Assembly: GCA_009617715.1 (NCBI GenBank)
Contig: VTFK01000148.1
Span: forward strand, 248,001-312,000
Direction: 5' to 3'
Source: Plectrocnemia conspersa
Lineage: Eukaryota; Arthropoda; Insecta; Trichoptera; Polycentropodidae
DNA: 64,000 nt
This document shows, piece after piece, positions 24,701 to 36,300 of the stretch. Both the position numbers and the translations under genes were made by a program. The notes under the pieces are model-generated. The model ran no database searches. It was given only the letters and a program-made list of their open reading frames with translations, and was not told where the DNA came from. How positions within the stretch are numbered: position 1 is the first letter of the stretch; each line of letters opens with the position of its first letter.

Positions 24701-27314
24701 TCAAGAACATCATCTGAACTTTTTGATTAAGAGGACGTATTTAGTTATTCAGGGATTCCAAATTTTAGATTCCGATTTAAGAATGCTGCGAACTGTCACG
24801 AATAACTGACGGACAGACAACAGACGGATCTGTCCGAGAGTTTTAACCCCACACACTGGCGGATTTGTCCGTCGGACAAATCCGACGGGCAGATCCGCCC
24901 GTGTGTGACCAGCTAAAGAGAAACGCGCTCCTCAAAACAAAGCCGAACATCTTGGAAGATTTACGATTTTAAGAAAGAATCTCCACTTACTCTCAAAAGT
25001 GATTCCAAGATATTTAGTGGAAGTTTCTTTGGCCAAAATGTTCCCACAGAGTTTGTAGGAATAATCTGATGTCGAATGTATACAGTATGGCACTTTCCGA
25101 CACTAAAGGGCAGACGGTTGACGGAAGCCTATCTCCATATACAGGTACCCCAGAAGTCGCGAACCAGTGTAAACAATTTATAACTTATTAATTAGGTGAC
25201 TTTGTTTTGTTTTTTTTTCTAATAATAATTTAAACTGAACCCTTACAACTAATCATGGAAAGTTTCGCTACGAAGCAACGAACGAAAATGGTCGAATTAT
25301 TTTTTTACAAAACAATCGACGTCATTTTAAAACTGCAAACTGTCCATCGCGATCGACTATAACGTGAATAATCAACGTTTTCGAGCACAAGGATTAGTTA
25401 AAGACTTGCCCCGGACTGGAAGGACACGAACAATTCAAATTGCAGCCAAGGGTGAAAAATAGTGTTTCTGAAAATGCAACAACATCAACCAGACGAGGTT
25501 CATCATTGCTTTGGTTAGCCAGAACATCACTGCAAAGAATTTTGAAGAACGATCTGCACCTTCTTCCATACAAAATTCAAATGATGCAAGAATTGAATCC
25601 ATTGGATCAAAATACCCTTGAATATTTCCTTTGACTCCAAGATTTTGTCAGACAAAAAAAATAATTTTATTCACGCTCTCATCATGCGCGATGAAGCTCA
25701 TTTTCATTTGAGTGGGTTTGTTAATGAAAAAAATGGCAGGCTTTAAAGTTCGGAAAATCTATAGTTTTTTACACACAATTTATCACCCTTTTTATGTGAC
25801 TTTTGTGCATTTCCAAAGATCAGGAGATTAGAACGTCTTGAAAATCGGATCAAAAATATGTTTTTCAGGAACAGCGAATTTGACTTTGTAAACATTCAAA
25901 TTAAATCAGGCCCAAAAGGACGCACTTCAGCTTTTCAAAGACGTATCTAGTTTCACTCAGTTTCCTTGGTTGTCAATACTGAAGATCAAGTACAAGAAAA
26001 AGGAAGCAACTGAGCAAAAAATTTTTTTATTAAATTAAAAGTATTTTATTATTACCGTACCAATTAGAAATTCAACATAAAAGTAGTATAATTAACTGAA
26101 AGTTTTATATATCATTTTTCCATGTAAAATATAATTTCTTCATAATACAAACTCCGCCTAAACAATAATGACGCGTGAGAATAATATCAGGTGGTATGTT
26201 ATTTTATACATAAATAGATCTAGTATTAATATATATATATATATATACATATAATAATTTTTATTTTATTTTGACATATCAGAATAATTAATTAGATTTA
26301 GCCAAGCTTCATATCATTTATGGCATAATTATTATTTTACTTGCGACTTAGTAATCTTAAAATATGTATGTTTATTTGCGACTTTTGTTTCAGTCAAATG
26401 AAAGTACCGTTGGAAGTGCCTTATCTCGCTTGAGAGGAAGGCCAAGACTTCAGGTCCAGGCAGCTGCACGCCCAAAAACAACGCCATCACCTGCTGTCCG
26501 TCGTCCTAGTCCTCTTCTAGCAAGGAGAAGGCCAGTAGCCGAATCAACTGTAAGTGATTCATGATTCTTATTCTCAATTTAGAAATAGGTACTATGGCTA
26601 CATACTTCTAAAAATATTTTAGATACGAGTTAAATATATATGTACCTACCAGGAGCGTACGGTGAGATACATTCCCTTTCGCTCGCTCGCGTGTTAAGTG
26701 ACGGGAATGAGTGAGAAATGAGGGCGTGCGTTACATGCGTTCCGCAAGCCCACTTCTTCTCACTCACTCTCACAAGAAAATGTATCTCACCGTACGCGCT
26801 TGGTACCTACATAAATATCGTATCATCTATACACTAGAGCAGGAATTATGAGACGTCTTTAACGTGAAATACAAGATAAAACAGATATTTAAAGCCAGAA
26901 ATAAACCTAATCCAACTGTTAAATTAATATAGTAAAATAATAACATAAGAAATTGTGCCTTAAAAATAAGTTAGTTTTTACTAGTTATTACCGAAGTATT
27001 TTAGTACGGTAAATGATCGGAAATAAACCGCTAAAACTAAGCCGACTATATACAATAAAACTTTAATTAAACACACATTGTCTACGTTACAGAGCTTAGA
27101 GTCTTCGTCCACTGAATCTACGTCCGCCGAAGTATCAGAAGCAAACCAAGATGCTGTAAATTCCTCAGAGAATTCTTCAAACGGTGAAAATGAAAATGCA
27201 GAGAAAGAAATTTCAATCAACGAAGAACCCGCTACCGAAGCACCCAAAGGATTAAATTCTTTGTTAGCTGGCAGAAGACGACTGGTCAATAGAAAGCCTG
27301 GAACGATTCATTAA
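18691..27314 (+). CDS. Large secreted low-complexity protein with alternating basic and acidic modules (5' coding exon not found)
   Basis: I do not recognise this gene. Nine coding exons join in frame with GT-AG introns: 18691-19719, 19808-19993, 20699-21315, 22422-22537, 23888-24000, 24072-24227, 24296-24464, 26394-26549 and 27093-27314, ending at a TAA. They give about 920 codons. The first exon opens inside a hydrophobic stretch (FAFACLLALALAHA, then EVD), which reads as a signal peptide lacking only its start. The first codon is split, so a short upstream exon must supply ATG plus a few bases; an in-frame stop at 18677 rules out simple read-through. The product is Glu/Lys/Ser/Thr-rich with no enzyme motif. 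It has a Tyr/Asp cluster in the first exon, a long Thr run in exon 20699-21315, and Arg-rich modules (e.g. SRLRGRPRL, NLRGRRPL) in the small later exons. It is likely secreted, perhaps cuticular or extracellular matrix; that role is inference. Exon structure is well supported, function is not. Confidence 0.85.
19334..19530 (+). other. Tyr/Asp cluster and Lys-Gly-Glu segment in the secreted protein
   Basis: The protein reads GPNGEDYELEYVYYYYYDDD around 19389-19448, followed by EEGKPVSK and GEKGEKEEKK. Five consecutive Tyr next to three Asp make candidate tyrosine-sulfation or di-tyrosine cross-linking sites; this is inference from composition. It is the most distinctive local motif in the protein and the best bait for finding homologues. 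Confidence 0.6.
21100..21215 (+). repeat. Threonine-run (ACN)n repeat in coding sequence
   Basis: Alternating ACC, ACG, ACA and ACT codons encode a run of fourteen Thr, then EAP, five more Thr, and VAPPSTTT. The varied codon use indicates that the amino-acid run is kept while the DNA is not a pure microsatellite. Such Thr/Pro stretches are typical mucin-type O-glycosylation sites. The complementary strand carries a meaningless Val-rich open frame. Confidence 0.75.
22229..22275 (+). repeat. GT-rich microsatellite in intron 21316-22421
   Basis: An irregular (GT)n stretch, gtgtgtatcagtatgtgtgt and onward, lies in the intron. The rest of this 1.1-kb intron shows no gene. Confidence 0.6.
22818..22837. 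repeat. Perfect 20-bp palindrome
   Basis: aagtgcgtac is followed directly by its reverse complement gtacgcactt. It lies in intron 22538-23887 of the secreted-protein gene. It may be a chance hairpin, a dimeric protein-binding site or the scar of an inserted element. Confidence 0.75.
23285..23470 (-). mobile_element. tRNA-like SINE remnant
   Basis: On the minus strand a B-box-like ctgggttcaaatcc (around 23366-23380) follows a diverged tRNA-like stretch. It sits in an intron and differs from the SINE family at 29, 43 and 54 kb. No target duplication is clear and no cloverleaf can be drawn with confidence, so a pseudo-tRNA is also possible. Confidence 0.35.
24786..24915. mobile_element. Palindrome-rich MITE-like remnant
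   Basis: The sequence has repeated cggat/atccg and gtccg/cggac words, including a 12-bp perfect inverted repeat (cggatttgtccg, one base, cggacaaatccg at 24860-24884). GC content is far above the surrounding intron. It resembles the ends of a DNA-transposon MITE, but no target duplication is seen. Confidence 0.4.
25255..25750 (+). pseudogene. Decayed mariner-type transposase fragment in intron 24465-26393
   Basis: Several frames carry pieces typical of mariner-like transposases: an N-terminal helix-turn-helix start from the ATG at 25255 (SFATKQRTKMVELF), a linker around 25535-25600 with LHLLPYKIQMMQELNPLD, and the region of the first catalytic Asp at 25690 (DEAHFHLSGFVNEKNG). Stops and frameshifts separate them. 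The second and third catalytic Asp regions are absent. It lies in the sense direction within the host intron. Confidence 0.65.
26649..26803. mobile_element. 155-bp MITE with about 25-bp inverted termini
   Basis: The left end ccaggagcgtacggtgagat and the reverse complement of the right end, ccaagcgcgtacggtgagat, match except at two or three positions, and the match continues through acatt. The element is flanked on both sides by taccta (26643-26648 and 26804-26809), a candidate 6-bp target duplication. The interior is GC-rich and non-coding. It lies in intron 26550-27092. The superfamily is not assignable by eye. Confidence 0.7.
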
Positions 27315-27899
27315 AATACTATATTTATAATTGAATATCTTCAGTCTTTCTCAAACGTATATATGTACATATATACATACATCTTTCATATCTTATTATT
27401 TATAATATATGTATATGGTAAAGTAAGCCATTCCTTCAATGAGTTTATAAATTTGGTGATTTTATTATAATCGTATATATGTATTATATACATAGGTATA
27501 CGTAAATATATACAAAATATGTTACGTATATATTTTTGTATAAATATAAATATAATACATACTCTTATTTTTATTTTTTATTTTATTTTAACGCTTGATC
27601 TAATATTGAATTGATAATGCATTAGATGAAATTTTGTATCAAAATATATTAACTGAAAATTAAAGTAAATTTATAAAATATGTAGTGTGACACAAAAATA
27701 AGTAGAATGTGAATATAATTGTGTTAAAGCTTCTACTACTATATATATTCAGTTAAAAACATTTCTTTCGTTTCAAAGAAATCTTTGCTATTTTCTTATA
27801 TGGCATGACACTATTATACTACTCCCAAATATTCATTGAGCTCTTTGTATCATAATTTGATTTGAATTTGCGATAAATGCATGTACTTCATTGTATACA

Positions 27900-28345
27900 A
27901 ATAAATCTATTCGACTGTAGATATATTTATATAAAATTTCAACTAATCATTTCGTACAAATTTTATCGATTCGCGGGCGTCTCACATGCGCGAAAGTTTA
28001 TTTTTATGTATATTTATTTATGGACGATTGCATTTCCAATAATATTACTACATATTATACATACACTTGTAAACCATAAGCGAAATATAATTATATTTTT
28101 AGTTCAATTGCATCATTCTCCGTGCTCTTCTTATAAAATCTATCAATCGATAATGTAAGCATTATCCATGATGAGACTGAATTTTTTTTATTTTTATTTT
28201 CATAAAAACTACAAATGTAAAAAGTCTCTGATTTGAAATGCATTTTACAGACATGTTCCGATTTTATACGCCTTGTATTGTAAATATATGCATTTTATTT
28301 AATGATGTGTGTAAAATTAATGCAATAAATAGAATAAAATAAATT
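27900..28345 (+). terminator. Candidate polyadenylation signals of the 18.7-27.3 kb gene
   Basis: AATAAA occurs at 27900-27905, and a cluster of AATAAA-like signals (AATAAATAGAATAAAATAAA) lies near 28324-28343. Either would close the 3' UTR that follows the TAA ending at 27314. Which one is used cannot be told from sequence. Confidence 0.4.
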
Positions 28346-28349
28346 TTAT

Positions 28350-29300
28350 AAACACAGACTACTTATTTTAATTGAAGGTGAAAATCAAACACATATTGAA
28401 AAGAATATTTATATGTATTCTTGATAACAGGAAAAAAAACCGCTATGCTGCACACATTAAATATATTTCTAGTTCTTTGTTTCTGAAAACGCCGAACCTA
28501 TGTATTTTAAAAGGTAAGCTTATTTGATGAAAATGACGAAAAAAAATTCTGGTTAGGGACAATGAAGTGCTTATGTTCAAAGTATAATGCGATCAATTTT
28601 ACTTATTAAACTCACTAATTTTACCTATTTTTATAATACAAAAAAAAAGTACAATAGTCTATAATCCCATGAAAGTCAACGATTTTTGAAAATATAAAGT
28701 GACTTTTGGCCCACTTGTATATATAGATTTTGAACAACTTTCCTTAAGACATGATATTTTCGCAACTAATATGAGAATTGTCGAAAGCTTATTGTATATG
28801 ATTAGCCATAAACAAAAGAGAGTCGCAAGGATAAGATCTTAGTCCAATGCTATTTCTTCTGTTTATATATAACTTACACATTTGCTAACTCTCTTTGTAT
28901 TGTATGCTAAATATTTTGTAATATATAAATTCCTATTCGTCTCAACAATATGCTTTTGAATCATTCTATAAATGGGCTTCGATAATTCGCCTATTGTTCA
29001 GCAATTATAAGCGTCATATTGTAATATTACCTTGAAAGCTATACTCGCAAGGATTACATACGATATCGAAATAACTCTTCTCAAATGTGAAAATTTTGGC
29101 ATTATGTTTATTAATGTGGAACTTTACTAAGGCATCAAATATTTTAGGATTTGTGGTGCGAAATGCGAGGCACCTCAATGTAGTTAAACAACTGTATATG
29201 ACACATATGAATCGGTAACATAGTCCCAGTAATATGAAATATATCTCACAAAGTACTGAAAGGACGCTGGAGTCGCACTGTATGCCAAAGTGATAACAGA
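28350..29300. other. AT-rich intergenic DNA with a possible decayed zinc-finger-like frame
   Basis: On the minus strand, 29014-29358 is an open frame with segments such as AFRTTNPKIFDALVKFHINK and CNPCEYSFQGNIT that faintly resemble C2H2 zinc-finger repeats, but the Cys/His spacing is broken. I treat it as unproven. The rest shows nothing. Confidence 0.2.
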
Positions 29301-29318
29301 GGCATAAAGTTTCTAGTA

Positions 29319-29515
29319 AACCTGACAGGCGTAAATCTGCACCAAATGGGTGAGTCATTCAGACATAATGAATACCTACAATTAAGTATTAACCACCAGA
29401 CTTTTCAGTCTGGAATCTGTGACATTTATATAATTAATTATTAACTAATATGTGTATTATAATTTATAATCAATAGATGTCACTTTGCAGCTGAGGCAAA
29501 CATATAAGTCTGACT
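29319..29515 (-). mobile_element. SINE fragment (same family as 43.4 and 54.6 kb)
   Basis: Shared landmarks with the other copies include cctgacaggcgtaaat, tgagtcattcagacataatg and aatttataatcaatagatgt. The tRNA-like head is missing or too diverged and the 3' end is truncated. Confidence 0.7.
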
Positions 29516-29903
29516 CAAGCCCGCAGCCTTTCGGTTACGGCTCAATGTACCGTTATATTCTAATTAAAATCCACTACTATTTGCCTCTCAGCCATACACC
29601 GTGAAGATGTTACCCAGCGCTTCTACATAATAGATACATAAATAGCAAAATTATGGAATAAATTAAGTAGTAAGATATGGTAATAAGTTAATTAATTAAA
29701 ATTAATAATATATTTTATTTTAATTTAAAAATACATTCATAAAAAAATATATTAATACCGTTTATTAAAAATATATTAATATAAAAAATTGTAGTATTAT
29801 TATAGATTCCACAAACCCTAAACCACCCTTTAGATAGAAGCATAATTTTATAAAAACAGTTAAATCAGATTAAAACTACGTTTACGTATATATAAAACTT
29901 ATG

Positions 29904-30431
29904 ATTACTACCGACCAAGGAAGACAATTTGAAAGCACTCTATTCCGCGAGTTAAATCGCATTAGTGGCACTACCCACCTAAGAACGACTGCTTATCATC
30001 CACAAGCTAATGGGATGATAGAGCGTTTTCATATACAACTAAAAGCCACAATTATGTGTCACTAAGAAGATCAGTAGACCGAGACGCTCCCGGCAGTAAC
30101 AATGGAAATACGAACAGCATGGTGAAAAGATATAAAAGCAACTCCAGCCTAGATGGTGTATGGACAAACGTTACGTCTTCCAGGCGAATGTTTAGCCCCA
30201 AGCGCTACACAAACGCCAAATACGCCAAACGAGGTCCATTAAGACCACCTTATCAAGTGCATGCCAAAAGTCTCTATCAACCTACGAGAACGACCCACTA
30301 TAGTTTCAATAGACCGTCTGAAACCAGCGTATGCGCAAACGTCAGATGATTCGACATTCCGCTACGCAGCACCAGAAAACAGACTTCAGTCACAAGAATC
30401 GAAAGAATACGCGAACGAGGAGACACATTAA
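29904..30431 (+). pseudogene. Ty3/Gypsy integrase remnant
   Basis: One frame shows the integrase catalytic region ([10 protein letters not shown], then [15 protein letters not shown]) and the C-terminal block (SIDRLKPAY) of Ty3/Gypsy retrotransposons. The frame is held for 175 codons without an indel but is broken by five internal stops (30063, 30075, 30123, 30150, 30240), so it is dead. Protease, reverse transcriptase and RNase H are absent; the piece is 5' truncated. Confidence 0.85.
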
Positions 30432-30552
30432 TATTCCTAATCGCCTACAAGCCGGGAAATATTTTATTATTATAATATAACTATTGAGTTACAAGAGTTC
30501 CATCTCAATTCCAAGTTTATATTTTTTATTTTATTTTTCGTAATTGTAAATT

Positions 30553-30720
30553 GCCAGGGGGGAGTATTGTCGATACCAACAAATGAATTACCGCTTAATG
30601 ATAGGAGTCAATAACATTATTTATTAAAAATAAATTCGCATAGCAACAACAAATGAATTATGTATTATAGACATATGTTACACATTATTAAAATTGTATT
30701 TTATTATTTACATGTTATGC
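30553..30720 (+). mobile_element. Polypurine tract and start of a probable 3' LTR
   Basis: Downstream of the integrase remnant is a purine tract (aggggggag at 30556-30564) followed by tgtcgatacc at 30568, as expected for the start of a 3' LTR. The word caacaaatgaatta occurs twice within it. I could not find a convincing LTR end or target duplication. Confidence 0.45.
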
Positions 30721-33324
30721 GCATTAATAGGTAATTTTATTAATCACATTTGTATCAAATTAAATATTTACTATAAATATGGAGCAATTAACCAAATATA
30801 GGGTCATTATTTAGTCATCATAACTACATACAGTTGTATTATTTTTGGAGAATTCGTTTGCAATCTTCACTGTTCCTGCTCATAATCTGCGCAGAATAAT
30901 TAATGTAGTCTAAATTCAGGTTCTACATACCCCCATTCCTGATTCGTTTCACTCCATTTAAAATTATTTTATCAATAAATATTATTAAAAAAAATATTTT
31001 AGTCATCGGTTATTAACACCACATATCTCAATTTAATTATATTAGTTTAAATAAAAATAAAACAATAATTAAAGTCAAGTACTAGTACAGCCAGTGTACA
31101 CGTGAATTATAAACATATTTTATATCAGCAACACATTAACACCAGACGTATTACAATTGAAGTTGATTAATGTAAAAAAAATCACCACAACCATAATGTA
31201 AACAATTGTTGCAGAAATAATTGTAACGTCTTTTTACATTTCTTTGATCCTTTAAAATTTCAAATTACTAATATATAAACTAATACATTAATTTGTAGCG
31301 GCGTTCTGACAGTTCCCAGTGTTGCCACACCACCGCTCAACTTGAGAAGCGGGTGTTTTTCATACCAATGTTTAAAACCTATATTGAGCCAAACGGGTGT
31401 TTAAAAAATTAAATAATCAAAAAATTAATATAATTTTTTTTTATATTACGTTTATTTTCCTTGCCAATAAAAGTCTATCATCACATTCACTTTATCCTGT
31501 AAAAATTAAATAATCATAAAATGAATATAATTTTTTTATAAACGTGTGGGGGCAAAAATGCACACAAAAAATACCGTATGCACTCGCTATCAACCCAATA
31601 CTGGCTTACGTTTGCACTATTTCCATCATGTGATTTGTTTCGCCCTAAGCTGCAGACCCTAATGCTTACCGTCGAGCCGCGCCAACATGCAGATAGCGTT
31701 TTACGCCCTCACACTGGCTTGCTATATATGTGTACACGTAAGGAGCAAAACTATTGCTTATTATATGGACCAACTCTATCCGATACCTAATCTCCGCGAA
31801 AATGAGCGATTGGTACTTGTTTCCAATAGGCCGCAAAGCAAGACATCAAGAGTCTTGGAAAAGCTTATTTTGAAAGTCCTATTCCACCAGCATGTATGGG
31901 CTTCATTTGCCTTAAGCTATGTCTCTCTCTTGCTATATGCAAACAGCAAAAAATGCCGTTCGCAAAAATGCAAAGTTAACAGGCAAGCTCAATACGTTGT
32001 CAAATAACATGTTTCATGGTATCAGCAAAAAGACCGACTTTTGTGGAATCCTTTAGACAGTTTAGACCAGCGATGCTCCTGTATCGATGACAACCCGGCA
32101 ACTTTGTAAAGATCCAGCGGCACTTATACGTGATCAAACGCCCTCGATATGTCAAGAAATACTCATTTTCCGTATTTTCTATCTTAGATTGCACAAAAAG
32201 TCTTAATATGCTCTCCAAATCGAGCTACCAAAACTTAGGTAGTATTAGGATGTGATATTAGGATACTTTACGCGTACATGTTTTCATGCATACTCTTTAC
32301 CATTTATATTTCCCAGTTAACCAATCAATAATTTGATAGAAGCTAAAGCATATCCCCTAACCGTACCTCTAATGATTCTCACATCATTGGGCAGCTTAGA
32401 GAGGTGATGGAAGAAAAATATTTCAGATCAGACGAAAAGGTGCAGCAGGCTGTGAGTGCGCTCAGTCAAAATATTTTTATATTTATAGTCAAAATATCTT
32501 TAGTATTTTAACAATAAAAATTAGACTCCTTGTTCAGTTTTTTGTTTATTTTGCAGGTATTATATTATCATTATATTTAAATTTATTTTTATAATATTAT
32601 TTCAAAAATATAAATTTTATTACTTATATATTAATTTTTAAATATTATTAGTCGCCGATAAATATTTCTTATTTTGGTAATTAAATTCACAATAAATGAT
32701 ATAATAATAAAAAAATACAATGCGAAAAAATATAGGTTAGCTTATTTGCTGTATAATTTAAATATTATTCATTTCCCTTTTCAGCTTTAGTACAATGTTC
32801 ACATCCTAAATATTTCGAATGGCAACACCCAAGCTGTCAAATGACGTGATGCATCGGGGGAGTGTCAACAATTTGGACCGTCTATTTTAGGTTGCGTATA
32901 TACGATTAAAATATTGAAATTACTGTTTTAAATGTTTATAACCATCTAAAAATAAAATCTATACACAAAATTCATAGATTATACTTTACACAATAATATA
33001 TATAACTTATAGGTTACATCAGTAAAATAGTTGTATGACTATTGTCATACGACTGTTTCATTAATGTTGGTGTTTTATTAAACACGAACATTAATATTAA
33101 AACATTCACTGAACTCAATTGTTAACTTAACATTAAAATATATTCTTTTATCTATTTTTCTTTGCTATTACTCTTAAAATTTTAAAATTTAACAGTTCAC
33201 TTAGAATAATATTATGTAAATTGAATGCTGGTATATAATGACGAAGTTAATTTATAGCAATGTTTTTATAGTCAATATCAAAGCTCAACTTTTTAACTGT
33301 ACGATTTTAATTTTTGATTGCAGA
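30721..33324. other. Intergenic region before the GALNT-like gene
   Basis: This holds a short duplication (aaattaaataatc... at about 31404 and 31505), a GC-richer block at 31560-32260 with one doubtful small ORF, and AT-rich DNA. Around 32835-32890 a GC-richer stretch with tgacgtgatgcatc could belong to the promoter of the next gene. The start codon at 33325 follows a good acceptor (gattgcag), so an untranslated first exon may lie here. Confidence 0.35.
31687..32007 (+). CDS. Doubtful 106-codon ORF with signal-peptide-like start
   Basis: The frame opens with MQIAFYALTLACYICVHVRS, which looks like a signal peptide. The remainder is basic and unrecognised. A TATA-like tataaacg lies about 150 bases upstream, with other ATGs in between. 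A minus-strand frame (32000-32218) abuts it. It could be a real small secreted protein, a first exon, or chance in a GC-richer block. Confidence 0.22.
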   Translation: MQIAFYALTLACYICVHVRSKTIAYYMDQLYPIPNLRENERLVLVSNRPQSKTSRVLEKLILKVLFHQHVWASFALSYVSLLLYANSKKCRSQKCKVNRQAQYVVK

Positions 33325-36300
33325 ATGTCTGGACATCGAAAGTCTTTTTTGAGGGGGATGCTATGTGCATCACTGACTTGGGGAATGTCGATCTATTTGT
33401 ATTGGCTCTTGACCTCTTCCAATGAAGACTGTAAGTATTTATTTTGTTAACAGCGTCCGAATATCCTAAGCAGAGCCTTTCACTTGAATCGATCAAAACA
33501 AAATCATATCATTTTATCTGAAATATGTAAAAATCTTAAGATCAGGGAATAAAAATATTGATTATGAAACAGATAGTAGTGACTATATACTTTTATAATG
33601 AAAATGTCTTTGCTGGGAAATGTAAGTGAATACAATGTTTATTCGAAAATTGTGTGCTTAGTGACAGTGATATGAATGACCTACTATTTGCTAGTTATTG
33701 ACAGATCACTCCGCTACGCTACGCTCTCGCTCTATCACACGCACTCATCAGCACAGTATTTTTACGATCGTGCAACTGATACACAATGTTTTACCGGCTG
33801 TCAGTAATCCATATATTCAATGATTTCAAGGCGGCTTACGACAGCATATAAATACTGAAATTTTACAATGCAAAAGAAGAGATTAAAATTCCATTCTTGT
33901 TAAATTAACTATAAATTAAATTAAAATACAGAAATAAGTGGAAGATTTTAATACTTTCAATGTGCTGAGTCACATTACTGCTCTATAAGATCATTCGAGA
34001 ACCATTTACACAAAGCTGGTGCAGATAGGCCATTACAAATTGTCAGTTGTGAACGTAATCGTGAAACTAAAATGCAAAGCAAAATTAATTGGACTGCATG
34101 TGAATTCAGTAAAACTAAAGTAAATGTCGATAACAAAAACTAGTCTTAATCTAGAGGATGTCTGCATTGACGAGTTTGTGTATTTGGAATCATTAATTTA
34201 TGCTAAAATGATAACACCAAATTTAACAGCCAATGGGCGTTTCTAAGGTTTGCAAAGACACTTCGAAAACACGCGTATATCAAGAAGAACTAAAATACGC
34301 CTATACAAAACTAGTAAGCAATCCTGATATATCGGTGTGAAATGTGGACACAACACCAGCGGCTGCAAACTTTTGAGCAAAGGATCCTAAAGAAGATTTT
34401 CAGACCTATGTGAGATGTTATGATGCGATTAACACTATAAACCTGAGGGTTAAAAGAATGCAAATAGAAGGCACCAGGAACTGGCACTGCATAGCTCAGG
34501 ATAGAGTGAAGTGGAGAACAGTCTTAGATGAGGCCAAGACCTATTGCTAGCTGTAGCGCTATGATGATGATGAAGACTACTAGACGTCTTAAGAAAATAA
34601 CTATTCTCTACAGATTAAAATATATAGTTCTTGATAAAAGAAAGCCAATCAAGAAATAAAATCCTATTAACAAAAATGTTTTAATTCAACTTATGTAAAT
34701 AAAGATCAGAAATAGGAATTTCCCTGCAGATAAAACTACAAAATACTCGGTAAAATACTTCTAGTGGCTTTACTTTGAAAAGAAAATGGTACTTGATCAA
34801 TAAGAAAAGGGACAACTTTATGCAATCCGACTTTATACCAGCCATTATCGCTTCTATTGATTATCTCCAATCTATTTTTGAAACTGATCTTTAGAGCCTC
34901 AAACCACGCTAGTGATGAATTAACTGAAGTCAATAAATAAATGCTCTCTGATCTTGATGTTACGAGAAACAATAATTTTTCACCAGCAATTACCAACTGA
35001 TTCATTGACAGAAATTGCTGTAAATAAATCACTAATTAATTAAGTAATTAGAAAGATGTGAGGATCTCGATGCCAGGATATTTAAGACGCAATTTAGTCT
35101 TTTTTTGATATCGTGCACAGAATTGTATTAAAATTTTAATTTACATTGTAGTACACTTATCCCTTGATTTACACGGTTAAGAAAAAACATTTTTTTTAAA
35201 TACTCTAAATCAAACATATTTGGTTCCAAACGTGTAGCGCGGCGGCCTACAAACGCATGGGTAAGTGGCTTACTCCCTCTTGCACTTGACCTACACTTGG
35301 TACCTCTCCTACTACCCATGCAGTCCTGAGTTGCTTTTTGAAGTGCACGCATATCACTAACAATATTGCTTGCTTACTTTATAAGTAAAGGTAACATTAA
35401 AAAGTATATGTAAATACTATTCGATTGTTTTATTATATGCTTCAATTTACACGATATTTCCTGGAACGTATCTACCACATAAATCGATGGATGAATGTAA
35501 ATATGTATATATTAAAAACACATAAAATCACTATCGCACAAAACACTTGGAACACATTTTGTATGCACTTTGCACACAAAAAAATTCTGCACTACACCAA
35601 AAAAGTTATCACTTATTATTGGCATGTTTGAAGAATCTCTCGTACAAAAATATTTTAGTGCTTATTTATTTTCAGATTCGACTAATGAAATGATACCGAA
35701 CGAAGGACCATCGCAAAAAACTCACCATTATCTAAGCAAAGAAAAAAAAGAGTTTCTTTTACAGAAGATGAATTTTAAAAATCACATCTTCATGAAATCG
35801 CATAGAGAATCTGGTATGTAGTCTTGCTTTATTTTTGTGATAAAAAAAAAACAATAAAATTTATGTTTATAACATTACAGGCAATTCTATAATGTCAGAT
35901 AACCTTTACGATCACAAAGGCCCCATAAAAAGCGATTATGCATACAATAATACAAAAATATGGCAAAATAATAAAAAAAGTTCAGATAATTCCATCAATA
36001 TATCAAATGATCATGCCAAAAATTTGGGAAAGAGCAATATAATCGGTAAGAATAGGTTTTGGCAATCAGCGAAGGTTGTATTATTATTTTTTGCATATAG
36101 CGATTTGTGAAAGTCTTTTCGTTTTACACAACGAATCTTAGACAGAGCTTTTAAGTCTTAAATCTAATCATAATATATTTCGTTATGTGAACTATTGCAA
36201 ATGCATTTCTGTGTGAAATATAAAATAATTTTATCTTGGATTTTTTTAATTGTCGCAGATGAGGATGGATACGGTTTCATTAAAACTCCAGAAGAAAGAA

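Larger units (their letters stand above)
33431..35675 (+). other. First intron of the GALNT-like gene, carrying mobile-element remains
   Basis: This 2.2-kb intron contains a LINE fragment (33810-34575) and a Tigger-like remnant (35150-35500). The other introns of the gene are shorter. Confidence 0.8.
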
